This document shows, piece after piece, positions 10,752 to 19,499 of a DNA stretch of 64,000 nucleotides. A program made the position numbers and the translations under genes. Source of the DNA: Lysobacter arseniciresistens ZS79 (lineage in GTDB: Bacteria; Pseudomonadota; Gammaproteobacteria; Xanthomonadales; Xanthomonadaceae); the NCBI RefSeq assembly GCF_000768335.1, contig NZ_AVPT01000001.1, positions 247,145 through 311,144 on the forward strand. The letters are read 5' to 3'. The notes under the pieces are model-generated. The model saw only the letters and a program-made list of their open reading frames with translations, searched no databases and was not told where the DNA came from. Numbering within the stretch: the first letter of the stretch is position 1; each line of letters begins with the position of its first letter.

Positions 10752-11396
10752 ATGCGCAAGATCGGATGCGCGGCGCTGTTCGCCGCCTGTATCGCCGCCG
10801 CCCCCGCGGCCTCCGCCGGTGACTTCTTCATCAACGGCCAGGCCGGCCGGTTCGACCTCGACAACAGCGGCTTCGACGACGAGAAGAGCAGCTTCGTGCA
10901 GGCCAGCGCCGGTTACCGCTGGGGTATCGGCATCGCCCAGGTCGGGCTGGAGGGCGGGCTCGGCAAGTTCAACGAGATCGACGGACAGGACCGCATCGAG
11001 TACGTCGACGGCTACGTCGAACACGCCTATGGCTGGTCGGCGCGCTACGCCTTCGCCGGCGTCAACGCGCGGATCAAGCCGCCGCTGCTACCGGTGTACG
11101 TGATCGGCCGCGCCGGCTACCTCGGCATGGAGCGCACGCTCGACCAGACCTCGGTCGAGCACCCTATCGACACCACCCCGGTCACCAGCCGCAGCACTTT
11201 CGAGCAGAACGACGGCGGCACCTACCACGGCGTCGGCGTGGGCACGTCGATCCTGCCGCTGCTCGACGTCACCCTGATGTACAACCGCTACCGCTACGCG
11301 CAGGTCCACTACGACGCGGTCAGCGACGAGTACCGGCTGTCGGATGACAAGCGCGACGCGCAGAGCGTGAGCCTGGCGGTGGAATACCGGTTCTGA
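10752..11396 (+). CDS. Outer-membrane beta-barrel protein
   Basis: A 214-aa protein with a Sec signal peptide (cleavage near AASA-GD, residue 23) and alternating amphipathic strands typical of OmpW/OmpA-like 8-stranded barrels: FFINGQAGRFDL, SFVQASAGYRWG, LYVIGRAGYLG-like segments and a terminal strand SLAVEYRF. The C-terminal Phe is the BAM recognition signal. Length fits a small barrel without a periplasmic domain. Function unknown. It converges on another small barrel gene (11502-12230) across a shared terminator; the two are different sequences, not close copies. Confidence 0.8.
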   Translation: MRKIGCAALFAACIAAAPAASAGDFFINGQAGRFDLDNSGFDDEKSSFVQASAGYRWGIGIAQVGLEGGLGKFNEIDGQDRIEYVDGYVEHAYGWSARYAFAGVNARIKPPLLPVYVIGRAGYLGMERTLDQTSVEHPIDTTPVTSRSTFEQNDGGTYHGVGVGTSILPLLDVTLMYNRYRYAQVHYDAVSDEYRLSDDKRDAQSVSLAVEYRF

Positions 11397-11433
11397 GGTG
11401 CCGCCGGGCCGGCGACATGCCCGGCACACCCAT

Positions 11434-11464
11434 GGAAAAGGCCGCCCCGGAGGCGGTCTTTTCC
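11434..11464. terminator. Bidirectional terminator between two convergent barrel genes
   Basis: GGAAAAGgCCGCC, a short loop, GGCGGtCTTTTCC. The stem has A/T-rich ends on both sides, so it can give a U-tract on either strand. It lies 37 bp after the plus-strand gene and 37 bp after the minus-strand gene. Confidence 0.8.
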
Positions 11465-11501
11465 GTTGTCGAGAGCCTGGCGGTCCGACGCGCGTGACCG
11501 C

Positions 11502-12230
11502 TCAGAACCGCACTTCGGCACCCAGCATCAGCGTATCGGCACGGTTGAAGTCGTAGTGGTAGCCGCCGTTGTAGTAGCCGTAATCGCTGAAGTACACGTG
11601 GTTGGTGTAGACCGCCTTGAGGTTGAAGTGGCGGTTGATGTCCACGCCCAGCCCGACGCCGACGTAGCCGCCATCAACGGTGCCGCCGTACAGGACGTCG
11701 TCCGCCTGCCAGTAGCCCGCGCGAACGAGTGCGAAGACCGGGTTGCCGGCACCGAAGTTGAAGCGCGCGTTGGCGCCGATGCTGGCGTAGTCGAGGCCTT
11801 CGATCGACATACCGCCCTCGTTGGCGTCGTCCAGCCGCCCGGCGGCCGCCTCGATCCCCACCAGCGTGACGGAGCCGGCCTGCCAGCGGTAGCCGGCATT
11901 GACCAGCAGTGCGGACTGGTCGATGTCGTCGAAGACCCAGCCCTTGCCGCCCTGCACGCCAAGGAAGAGGCCGCCGAGGTCCGGGGTGGCCGGCGCGGTG
12001 TAGTACGGCTGCGCGGGCGCGACCGGCACCGCCACGGAGGTCGCGGGGCCGGTCGGCGTCGCGGTGTCCGTGGCCGGTGCCGGGGCCGGGATGCGGCGGG
12101 CGGGGTCGGCCTCGCCCTGCGGCGGCTGCCAGACTTCGATCGGCTGGTTCTGGGCGAGCGCGGTGGCGGGTGCCAGGACGGCACCCCCGACGACGGCGGC
12201 CAACGCCGCCATCAGGCTGGTCTTCTTCAT
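11502..12230 (-). CDS. Outer-membrane beta-barrel protein with Pro-rich N-terminal segment
   Basis: A 242-aa protein. Signal peptide about 1-26 (ATALAQ), then roughly 50 residues rich in Pro/Ala/Thr, then an opacity-type (OmpA-like) barrel from GGLFLGVQGGKGWVFDD to the terminal strand DTLMLGAEVRF with a C-terminal Phe. A Tyr/Gly-rich hairpin (YFSDYGYYNGGYHYDF) lies before the last strand. The ATG at 12230 has GGGGA upstream; longer in-frame starts add a non-signal segment. Family known broadly as porin-family/outer-membrane beta-barrel; no specific ligand can be inferred. Confidence 0.8.
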   Translation of the reverse strand: MKKTSLMAALAAVVGGAVLAPATALAQNQPIEVWQPPQGEADPARRIPAPAPATDTATPTGPATSVAVPVAPAQPYYTAPATPDLGGLFLGVQGGKGWVFDDIDQSALLVNAGYRWQAGSVTLVGIEAAAGRLDDANEGGMSIEGLDYASIGANARFNFGAGNPVFALVRAGYWQADDVLYGGTVDGGYVGVGLGVDINRHFNLKAVYTNHVYFSDYGYYNGGYHYDFNRADTLMLGAEVRF

Positions 12231-12341
12231 GTGGTCCCCTGTTATGGATACAGGCGACCGCATGCGTTGCGGCCGCCAATCTGTGACGCAGCGCAAATTG
12301 TCGGCGGCCACTCCGCAGGATTCAACCGCGCGCCGTTGCGG

Positions 12342-12872
12342 CTACAGCGTCGACGTGACCTCGCCGCCCTGCCCGCGCAGCAGGTCCGCCGCCTGGTCGG
12401 CCTGCGCGGCGGTGAACGCGTGCACCACCACCGTGGTGCGGCCGTGGTCCATCGCCTCGCGGGCGGCGAGCACGTAGCGGTCGTGGTCGGGGCGCAGCGA
12501 TACCAGCCCGCCCATGAACAGCCCGGCGACGGTGCCGAAGAACAACAGCACCAGCGCGGTTGCCACCGGCGAGCTGGTCACGTAGCGGATGCCCATCGCA
12601 TAGGCGATCGCGAACGCCACCAGCCCCAGCACCGCGCCGACGATGCCCAGCTTGATGTGGGCGAGGACGATGGTGTGCCAGATGCCGCGGCTCTCGGGCT
12701 CCAGCTTGCGGCCCGGGTGCGGTTCGGACGGCGTGATCACCTTGACCTGGCCGGCATCCAGCGACAGCGCCGCGACCACTTCTCGCGCGGCATCGCGGGC
12801 CGCGGTGGTGGTCGCAAACACCGCCGCGACCTTGCTGTTGCTCGATTCGCCGGTGATCGGTGTCCCGGACAT
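12342..12872 (-). CDS. Small two-helix membrane protein, unknown function
   Basis: A 176-aa protein. Residues about 14-60 form a soluble alpha/beta segment (VAAVFATTTAARDAAREVV...GQVKVITP). Two membrane helices follow (LGIVGAVLGLVAFAIAYAMG and ATALVLLFFGTVAGLFMGGLV), then a second alpha/beta segment (TTVVVHAFTAAQADQAADLLRG). The two soluble halves look like a split or duplicated ferredoxin-like fold around a helical hairpin. Homologues in this family are common in Xanthomonadales without a proven role. The ATG at 12872 is chosen because GGAGG lies 5 bases upstream; it shortens the longest frame by 4 codons. Confidence 0.75.
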   Translation of the reverse strand: MSGTPITGESSNSKVAAVFATTTAARDAAREVVAALSLDAGQVKVITPSEPHPGRKLEPESRGIWHTIVLAHIKLGIVGAVLGLVAFAIAYAMGIRYVTSSPVATALVLLFFGTVAGLFMGGLVSLRPDHDRYVLAAREAMDHGRTTVVVHAFTAAQADQAADLLRGQGGEVTSTL

Positions 12873-12938
12873 GGCGGCCTCCACGGTCGGATGGTGGAGA
12901 GCGTCGCAAGCCCGTGGTGCGCGCGACGTGAGCAGCCC

Positions 12939-13823
12939 TCAGCCGGCCAGCAGACGCTCCATCTCGGCGTCCTTCTCGCGCCACAGGCCGTTCATCCACT
13001 GCTGGAAGCGGGCGCGGAAGGCGCGGTCGTTCTGGTAGTCGCCGTGCAGCAGCTCGGCCGGGATGGCCCGCTGGCGCACGCTCACCCGGATCTCCGCGAC
13101 CCGGTCGGCCAGCAGGTCGATCATCGACGGCCGCCCACCCGGATAGGCGATGGTCACGTCGAGGATCGAGTGCAGGCCCTTGCCCATCGCGTCCAGCACG
13201 AACGCCACCCCGCCCGACTTGGGCTTGAGCAGGTGGCGGTACGGCCCGCCCTGCCGCGCGTGCTTGGCCGGGGTGAACCGCGTGCCCTCGACGAAGTTCA
13301 TGATCGCCACCGGGATCTCGCGGAACTTCGCGCAGGCGCGGCGGGTGGCCTCGATGTCGCGTCCCGCCAGCTCCGGCCGGCGCGCGATCTGCTTGGGCGT
13401 GTGGCGGCCCATGAACGGAAAATCCAGCGCCCACCACGCCAGCCCCAGCAGCGGCACCCAGAACAGCTGCCGCTTCAGGAAGAACCGCATCAGCGGGATG
13501 CGCCGGTTGAAGGCCTTCTGCAGCACCAGGATGTCCACCCAGCTCTGGTGGTTGGCCAGCACCAGGTAATGGCCGTCGTGCCGCAGGTCCACCTCGCCGT
13601 GCTGCTGCACCGCCACCCGGGTGTGCAGCAGGCCGTCGATCACACGGTTGTTGACCGCGATCCAGCTCTCGGCGATGCCCGCCAGCACCGGGTTGGCCGC
13701 CTTGCGCAGCCGGTCCAGCGGCAGCAGCGCCTTGACCAGCGCCACGGCCAGCAGCGGCCCGACGTGGACGAGGATATTGGCCACCAGCAGCAGGACGACC
13801 AGGGCGACGCGCAATGGGAGCAT
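12939..13823 (-). CDS. 1-acyl-sn-glycerol-3-phosphate acyltransferase-like (PlsC/YihG type)
   Basis: A 294-aa membrane acyltransferase. An N-terminal hydrophobic helix is followed by the LPLAT motif I NHQSWVD (N-H-x4-D, about residue 88), motif II-type region FMGRHTPKQ and motif III FVEGTRFTP. The long C-terminal region and the NHQSWVDIL form resemble E. coli YihG rather than housekeeping PlsC. It would transfer a fatty acyl chain to lysophosphatidate or a related acceptor at the inner membrane. The ATG at 13823 (MLPLRVALVVLLL) begins with the anchor helix; upstream in-frame ATGs only add low-quality sequence. Divergent from the TrmY-like gene, 61 bp away. Confidence 0.85.
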   Translation of the reverse strand: MLPLRVALVVLLLVANILVHVGPLLAVALVKALLPLDRLRKAANPVLAGIAESWIAVNNRVIDGLLHTRVAVQQHGEVDLRHDGHYLVLANHQSWVDILVLQKAFNRRIPLMRFFLKRQLFWVPLLGLAWWALDFPFMGRHTPKQIARRPELAGRDIEATRRACAKFREIPVAIMNFVEGTRFTPAKHARQGGPYRHLLKPKSGGVAFVLDAMGKGLHSILDVTIAYPGGRPSMIDLLADRVAEIRVSVRQRAIPAELLHGDYQNDRAFRARFQQWMNGLWREKDAEMERLLAG

Positions 13824-13884
13824 GGGTTCGGACGACGGCGAGAAGGGCGCCCATTGTCGCATCGGCTTGATGGACAATCCGCCC

Positions 13885-14496
13885 ATGCGAACCTTCGTCC
13901 TGCGCGCCCGCGCCGCCCCCACCGACAGCCACCGGCTGCTCGCCGCCGTCGGCACCGAGGCCCACACCGAGATCCTCGCGCACACGCTGATGAACGCCAT
14001 CTTCGTGGCGCAGTCGCACCGGCCGGACGTTGTGGTCTACCTGGTACTGGAAAGCACACAGGACTTCTCGCGCACGGTGCGGTTCGACGCCAACGCCATG
14101 CACGCCATCGGCGGTTTCGACGAGCAGTCGTTGCTGGGCAAGGTCGCCCGCGCGCTGGACGCCTCGCGCGGCATGGGCAAGGAGGAGACCCGCCCGGTCG
14201 AGTCCGGCGTCACCGTGCAGACGATCAGCTTCGAGCGGCTGGTGCAGCAGCTGGCGGGCGACCACCAGCTCTACGTGATGGACCGCAAGGGCACGCCGAT
14301 CGGTGCGGAGTCGTTCGCCGGCAACCCCTGCTTCCTGCTGACCGACCACATCCCGATGCCGAAGAAGACCTTCGGCAGCCTCGAACGGCTGGGCGCGAAG
14401 AAGATCACCCTCGGCCGGACCATGCTGTTCGCCTCGCAGTGCGTGGTGCTGATCCACCACGCGCTGGACCAGCACGGAACCGGCCCCGGCAGCTGA
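13885..14496 (+). CDS. TrmY-like SPOUT methyltransferase (putative pseudouridine methyltransferase)
   Basis: A 203-aa protein that opens MRTFVLRARAAPTDSHRLL, the start of TrmY/DUF358 proteins. In archaea these methylate N1 of pseudouridine 54 in tRNA using SAM. The knot-forming C-terminal part is present (FLLTDHIPMPKKTFGSLERLGAKKITLG...LFASQCVVLIHHALDQ). Bacterial homologues exist in scattered gammaproteobacteria and are usually left as putative, since bacterial tRNA carries m5U54 rather than m1-pseudouridine. Start: the ATG at 13885 gives the family N-terminus; an ATG five codons upstream is possible. Confidence 0.85.
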   Translation: MRTFVLRARAAPTDSHRLLAAVGTEAHTEILAHTLMNAIFVAQSHRPDVVVYLVLESTQDFSRTVRFDANAMHAIGGFDEQSLLGKVARALDASRGMGKEETRPVESGVTVQTISFERLVQQLAGDHQLYVMDRKGTPIGAESFAGNPCFLLTDHIPMPKKTFGSLERLGAKKITLGRTMLFASQCVVLIHHALDQHGTGPGS

Positions 14497-14563
14497 GCGG
14501 CCACGACCGGGCGGATCGGCGGTAGGGTTCAAGGATCCCCGTCAACGCAGGAACGCACCACGC

Positions 14564-16300
14564 ATGTTCGTGATCGACCAGATCCTCCTCCTGGCCGCCG
14601 TGCTGATCCTGCTGGGCGTGGTGTCCAGCAAGGCGTCCGCGCGTCTGGGGCTGCCGGTACTGGTGCTGTTCCTGATCGTGGGCATGCTGGCCGGCGAGCG
14701 CGGCATCGGCGGCATCGCCTTCGACAACCCGACCGCGGCGCATGCGCTGGGCACGCTGGCACTGGCGGTGATCCTGTACGACGGCGGCCTGCAGACGCCG
14801 GTCGCGTCGATCCGCTCGGTGTGGAAACCCGCCTCGGTGCTGGCGACGCTGGGCGTGCTGGTGACCGCGGTGGTCACCGGCGTGGTCGCCGCGTACGTGC
14901 TCGACTGGCCGCTGCTCAACGGCCTGCTGATCGGCGCCATCGTCGGCTCGACCGACGCCGCGGCGGTGTTCGCCCAGCTGCGCAACGCCAACATCCACAT
15001 CCGCCCGCGGCTGAAGGCCCTGCTGGAGGTGGAGAGCGCCTCCAACGACCCGATGGCGATCTTCCTGACCATCGGGCTGATCGAGGTGATCGCCAACGAC
15101 GTGCCGCTCGGCGTCGGGCTGCTCAAGCTGTTCCTGATGCAGATGGGGCTGGGCGCGGTGGTCGGGCTGGGCGTCGGCGCGGGCGCGGTCGCCCTGTTGC
15201 GGCGCATCCGGCTGCAGGCCACCGGCATGTATCCGGTGCTGGTGACCGCCTGCGGCCTGCTGGCGTTCGGGCTGGCGGCCAACATCGGCGGCAGCGGCTT
15301 CCTGGCGATCTTCATCGCCGGCGTGGTGGTCGGCAACAGCCACTTCGCCTTCAAGCGCACGGTCTTCCTGTTCCACGACGGCATGGCGTGGCTGGCGCAG
15401 ATCACCATGTTCGTGGTGCTGGGCCTGCTGATCGACCCGATGGCGCTGCTGGACGTGTGGATACAGGGGCTGCTGATCGCGCTGGCGCTGATGTTCGTCG
15501 CGCGGCCGCTGGCGGTGGTGCCGGTGATGCTGCCGTTCGGCTTCAGCACGCGGGCGACCGCACTGGTGTCGTGGGTCGGCCTGCGCGGCTCGGTACCGAT
15601 CGTGCTGGCGATCTTCCCGCTGCTGTTCGAGCTCCCGGGCGCGCCGGTGATCTTCAACGTGGTGTTCTTCGTGGTGCTGATCTCGGCGGTGATGCAGGGA
15701 TCGACCCTGGCCTCCGTCGCCCGCCGGCTCGGCCTGGCCGAGACGCCGCCGCCCCGCCCGCCGGCGACGCTGGAGATCACCTCGCTGGGCAACGTCAACG
15801 CCGACATCGTCGAGTACACGGTCGCCGCGGACTCGCGTGCGGTCGGCCGGCGGCTGTCGCGGATGGCGCTGCCCGAGGACACCGTCATCGCCATGATCAC
15901 GCGCGGCGACGAGGTGATCCCGCCGCGCGGCTCGACCGTCCTGCGTGCCGACGACCACCTGTTCGCGGTGCTGCGGCCGATCACCCGGCCGTTCGTGGAC
16001 CGCACGTTCTCGCAGGCCGGCGACGCCGCGACCGAGCCGCTGCCGCGGGTCGAGCTGCGGCTCAAGGGCGGCACCACGGTGGAGGACCTGCGCAACTCCT
16101 ACGGCGTGCATCTGCCCGGCGCGGACGAGGACACGCTGGAGCAGGTGGCCCGGCAGAACCTCGACCGCGACCCGGCTGTCGGCGCCGCCGTCATGCTGGA
16201 CGGCACCCGGCTGCGCGTGTGCGGGATGCTCGGGTCACGGATCGCCACCGTCGGCATGCTCGCGGCAGAAGCCGAGGGCGCGGCAGAACCGGCCGACTAG
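14564..16300 (+). CDS. nhaP2: Potassium/proton antiporter, CPA1 family (NhaP2/CvrA)
   Basis: A 578-aa inner-membrane protein. About twelve helices cover residues 1-385, including the ion-binding helix pair GSTDAAAVFAQL (about 127-138) and ESASNDPMAIFL (about 160-171), whose Asp residues are the transport site. A TrkA-C (RCK_C) domain occupies about 410-485 (NVNADIVEYTV...DEVIPPRGSTVLRADDHL), and a CorC/HlyC-like transporter-associated domain ends the protein. This layout and length match E. coli NhaP2/CvrA (578 aa), which exports K+ in exchange for H+ under osmotic stress. It stops 6 bp before the end of the convergent MFS gene. Confidence 0.92.
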   Translation: MFVIDQILLLAAVLILLGVVSSKASARLGLPVLVLFLIVGMLAGERGIGGIAFDNPTAAHALGTLALAVILYDGGLQTPVASIRSVWKPASVLATLGVLVTAVVTGVVAAYVLDWPLLNGLLIGAIVGSTDAAAVFAQLRNANIHIRPRLKALLEVESASNDPMAIFLTIGLIEVIANDVPLGVGLLKLFLMQMGLGAVVGLGVGAGAVALLRRIRLQATGMYPVLVTACGLLAFGLAANIGGSGFLAIFIAGVVVGNSHFAFKRTVFLFHDGMAWLAQITMFVVLGLLIDPMALLDVWIQGLLIALALMFVARPLAVVPVMLPFGFSTRATALVSWVGLRGSVPIVLAIFPLLFELPGAPVIFNVVFFVVLISAVMQGSTLASVARRLGLAETPPPRPPATLEITSLGNVNADIVEYTVAADSRAVGRRLSRMALPEDTVIAMITRGDEVIPPRGSTVLRADDHLFAVLRPITRPFVDRTFSQAGDAATEPLPRVELRLKGGTTVEDLRNSYGVHLPGADEDTLEQVARQNLDRDPAVGAAVMLDGTRLRVCGMLGSRIATVGMLAAEAEGAAEPAD

Positions 16301-16306
16301 CCGGCG

Positions 16307-17659
16307 CTACGTCACCCGCTCACCGGCGGCCACCCGTACGCCGGTCTCGTCGGCCGGCGCCGGCTTGATCGCCAGGCGTGGCCACCCGCCCTCCCGCGCC
16401 AGCCGCAGGCCGCGGTAGCGGACCAGGTAGCCCACCGCCACCGCGGTCGCCGCGACCCCCGCCAGCGCCGCCACCCCCATCGCCCAGCGCGCGCCGAAGC
16501 GGTCCACCACCCAGCCGACCAGCGGCGCGCCCAGCGGCGTGCCGCCCATCACCACCGCGATCCGCAGCGCCAGCACCCGGCCGCGCATCGTCCGCTCGGT
16601 GGTCAGCTGCATCATCGAGTTGCTGGCGGTCATGAAGGTCAACGCCGCCAGCCCGACGAAGAACAGCGCCACGCCGAACGACACCGCCCCCGGCATCACC
16701 GCCGCCAGCGCCACGCTCGCGCCGAAGCCCGCGGCCGACACCGCCATCAGCACCATCCCCGGCACCGGCCGGCGCGCCGACAGCAGCGCCCCGCTCATCG
16801 TCCCCGCGGCCATCGCCGAGGTCAGCAGGCCGTACTGGCTGGCATCGCCGCCGAACACCGTCACCGACATGGTGGAAATGAAGATCGCGAAGTTGAAGCC
16901 GAAGGTCCCCAGCAGGAACAGCATCACCAGCACCGCCATCAGGTCCGGCCGCCGCCAGACGTAGCCGAAGCCCGCCAGCAGGCTGCCGCGCGAGTGCTCC
17001 GGCAACGCCTCGCCGTGCAGCTCGTGCACCCGCAGGAACCACAGCGACACCAGCACCGCCGCGTACGAGCCGGCGTTGACCACGAACAGCCAGCCCTCGC
17101 CGATCGCCGCGATCAGCACGCCCGCCACCGCCGGCCCCAACATCCGCGCCGCGTTGAACGACGCCGAGTTGAGCGCCACCGCGTTGGCCAGGTGCTCATC
17201 GCTGACCAGGTCCGACACGAACGCCTGCCGCGCCGGCGCGTCGAACGCGGTGACGCAGCCCAGCAGGAACGCGAACCCGTACACGTGCCACAGCTGCACC
17301 ACCCCGGCCAACGTCAGCACGCCCAGGCCCAGCGCCAGCAACCCCGCCGCGGCCTGGGTGGCCAGCAGCAGCAGGCGGCGGTCCCAGTGGTCGGCCACGT
17401 AGCCGGTCACCGGCAGCAACAGCAGCGGCGGCCCGAACTGCAGCGCCATCACCACGCCCACCGCGGTGGCGTTGTTGTCGGTCAGCACCGTCAGCACCAG
17501 CCAGTCCTGCCCGATGCGCTGCATCCACGTGCCGACGTTGGAAACCAGCGCCCCCGCCGCCCACAGCCGGTAGTTGTAGTTGCGCAGGGACTGGAAGATG
17601 GTGCTCAAGCGGTGCTGTCGCCTCGACGGAAGGTGCCGCCGTGGCGACAGGAGAGCCAT
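16307..17659 (-). CDS. MFS exporter (MFS_3/EntS-like)
   Basis: A 450-aa major-facilitator protein with about twelve helices. Family landmarks are SLRNYNYRLWAAGALVSNVG, the loop GYVADHWDRRLLLL between helices 2 and 3, and FDAPARQAFVSDLV. It resembles EntS-type drug or siderophore exporters; the substrate is unknown. The ATG at 17659 follows the upstream regulator's stop by one base (TAGCATG), arguing for translational coupling. A TTG at 17608 would give the more typical family N-terminus (STIFQSLRN) and is a real alternative. It probably forms an operon with the regulator gene. Confidence 0.85.
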   Translation of the reverse strand: MALLSPRRHLPSRRQHRLSTIFQSLRNYNYRLWAAGALVSNVGTWMQRIGQDWLVLTVLTDNNATAVGVVMALQFGPPLLLLPVTGYVADHWDRRLLLLATQAAAGLLALGLGVLTLAGVVQLWHVYGFAFLLGCVTAFDAPARQAFVSDLVSDEHLANAVALNSASFNAARMLGPAVAGVLIAAIGEGWLFVVNAGSYAAVLVSLWFLRVHELHGEALPEHSRGSLLAGFGYVWRRPDLMAVLVMLFLLGTFGFNFAIFISTMSVTVFGGDASQYGLLTSAMAAGTMSGALLSARRPVPGMVLMAVSAAGFGASVALAAVMPGAVSFGVALFFVGLAALTFMTASNSMMQLTTERTMRGRVLALRIAVVMGGTPLGAPLVGWVVDRFGARWAMGVAALAGVAATAVAVGYLVRYRGLRLAREGGWPRLAIKPAPADETGVRVAAGERVT

Positions 17660-17660
17660 G

Positions 17661-19316
17661 CTAACGCGGCGGCGACGCGCGCCCCGCCTGCGTCCCCCGG
17701 CCGGCGGGACGCAACCGGCCCAGACGGCGGAACGCGTCGCCGACAAGCCGGGCATGCGCGGGTTGCCGTAACTGGAACGCGCGCAGGAAGTCCCGCTCGC
17801 CGTAACCCGGCGCCGCCGCGTGCAGCCGCGCCAGGTTGCGCCGCGCCTCCGCCTTGCGCTCGGCCGGCGCGTCGCACACGGTGGCCATGGCGACCAGGTG
17901 GTAGTGCGCGTTGGGCTGCCGTACCGCCAGCGCCATCACGTCGGCCGCCTCGTCGTGGTGGCCGTCCAGCGTCAGGCTGAAGCCACGCACGCCGATCATC
18001 GCGAAACCCATCGGGTCGTACGGGCTCAGCCGCCGCGCCCGGCCGGCCCGCTCGATGGCATGCGCGGTGTCGCCGGCCTGCATCAGCGCGAAGCCCAGCG
18101 TGTACTGGCCGACGGCGAAGCTCGGGTTGAGCACCGTCGCCTCGTCCAGCGCGGTGATGGAGTCGCCCATCTCGCCGCGCAGCAGGTGCGCCCGGCCCAG
18201 CGCCCAGTGGGCCAGCGGTTCGTGCGGGTTGATGGAGTAGCTCTGCAGGGCCAGTTCGAACGCCCGCTCGACCTCCCCGGCGCGGTCCGGCGACAGGTCG
18301 AAGAACGCCCGCTGCCAGTGCACGAACGACAGCCCGGCGAAGGCGCGCGCCGAGCCCGGATCGAGCCGCGCCGCCAGCTGGAAGTACCGCTCCGCCTGCT
18401 CGTAGTCCTGCGGGGTGAAGCGGTACATGTGCCAGCAGCCGCGGTGGTAGGCGCTCCACGCCCCCAGGTTCGCGGGCGCTTCGAGCAGGGCGCGCTGCCG
18501 CTCCGCCAGTTCGACCTCCATCGCGATCGCGCCGACGACCAGGTCGGTGATCTCCTCCTGCGCGTCGAACACGTTGTCCAGCCGGCGCTGGAAGCTGTCC
18601 GCCCACAGTTCCCTGCCCTCGACCGCATCGGCCAGCGCCACGTTGATGTGCATGGACGAACCGGCCACCCGCACGTCGCCTTGCACCACGTAGCGGACGC
18701 CAAGTGCACGCGACACCTCGCCCGGGTCGTGCGCCCCCGGCGCGAAGCGGAACGCCGTCCCCCGCGCGATCACGAAGAACGCACGGGTCCGTGCGACGCG
18801 GGTCGCGATGTCGTGGGTCAGCCCGAGCGCGATGTCGCGGTGCCCGGCGTCGCCGTCGGTATCGAACGGCAGGACGACGATCGACGGCTGCCCCGGCAGC
18901 GACAGGTCCATGTTGTGGACAAGGCCGGTCACGCTCTCGGCCGCCGCCGGCACCGGCGACGACGCGGCCCGCCGCACGCGCACCGGCGGGATGATCTGGC
19001 ACCCCAGGCCGCGGACCACGCGCAGGTAGCGCGGGTTGCCGGCGTCGTCACCCAGTGCGCGCCGCAACAGCAGCACGCGCTGCGCGATCGTTTCCGGCGT
19101 CACCAGCCGTCCGCGCCAGACCTGCCCGGCGATGTCGTCATGGGTGAGCAGCGCCGGTGCCGCCTCGACCAGCGCGCGCAACAGTTCGTAGGTCAGCCTG
19201 GGCAGCGGAATGCGCGCGGCACCGCGGAACACGGCGTGCTGGCGCGTGTCGAGCGCCAGGTCCGCGAACTCGAAGATTGCCGGCGGGCAAACGGCCGCCG
19301 CCTTCGCGCTGTCCAT
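17661..19316 (-). CDS. OmpR-type winged-helix transcriptional regulator with TPR domain (CadC/HilA-like)
   Basis: A 551-aa one-component regulator. Residues about 15-105 form an OmpR/PhoB winged helix (FADLALDTRQHAVFRG...LTYELLRALVEAAP...YLRVVRGLGCQI). Then a TolB-like alpha/beta domain (IVVLPFDTD...DIATRVARTRAFFVIARGTA...VRYVVQGDVR) and at least five TPR units to the C-terminus. There is no phospho-receiver domain and no clear membrane helix. The ATG at 19316 has GAGG six bases upstream and is preferred to an ATG ten codons earlier. It faces the cupin gene at 19500 across three 11-bp direct repeats and is coupled to the MFS gene, both plausible targets. Confidence 0.88.
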   Translation of the reverse strand: MDSAKAAAVCPPAIFEFADLALDTRQHAVFRGAARIPLPRLTYELLRALVEAAPALLTHDDIAGQVWRGRLVTPETIAQRVLLLRRALGDDAGNPRYLRVVRGLGCQIIPPVRVRRAASSPVPAAAESVTGLVHNMDLSLPGQPSIVVLPFDTDGDAGHRDIALGLTHDIATRVARTRAFFVIARGTAFRFAPGAHDPGEVSRALGVRYVVQGDVRVAGSSMHINVALADAVEGRELWADSFQRRLDNVFDAQEEITDLVVGAIAMEVELAERQRALLEAPANLGAWSAYHRGCWHMYRFTPQDYEQAERYFQLAARLDPGSARAFAGLSFVHWQRAFFDLSPDRAGEVERAFELALQSYSINPHEPLAHWALGRAHLLRGEMGDSITALDEATVLNPSFAVGQYTLGFALMQAGDTAHAIERAGRARRLSPYDPMGFAMIGVRGFSLTLDGHHDEAADVMALAVRQPNAHYHLVAMATVCDAPAERKAEARRNLARLHAAAPGYGERDFLRAFQLRQPAHARLVGDAFRRLGRLRPAGRGTQAGRASPPR

Positions 19317-19383
19317 CGTCGTCCTCGAACCGTCGCCCTCGAACATCCGTCCCGGTGCCGCGGGACCAGCTTACTCCGGCCCC

Positions 19384-19416
19384 GGGGAATCTTCGGGGAA
19401 TCTTCGGGGAATCTTG
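19384..19416. repeat. Three tandem 11-bp direct repeats, candidate regulator binding site
   Basis: GGGGAATCTTC occurs at 19384-19394 and 19395-19405, and GGGGAATCTTG at 19406-19416. Spacing is exactly 11 bp, one helical turn, as in tandem sites of OmpR/PhoB-family winged-helix proteins. It lies in the divergent region between such a regulator (start 19316) and the cupin gene (start 19500). Confidence 0.75.
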
Positions 19417-19499
19417 GTGGAACCTTCATGCAGGCCGCGGGGACCTGCGGATACTGGATTCCAGGGCGACCGGGGGGAGCAACCGACAGGAGAACAGCC

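Noticed and set aside
13621..13884. N-terminal extension of the TrmY-like protein
   Set aside because: It is antisense to the acyltransferase and lies outside the family alignment.
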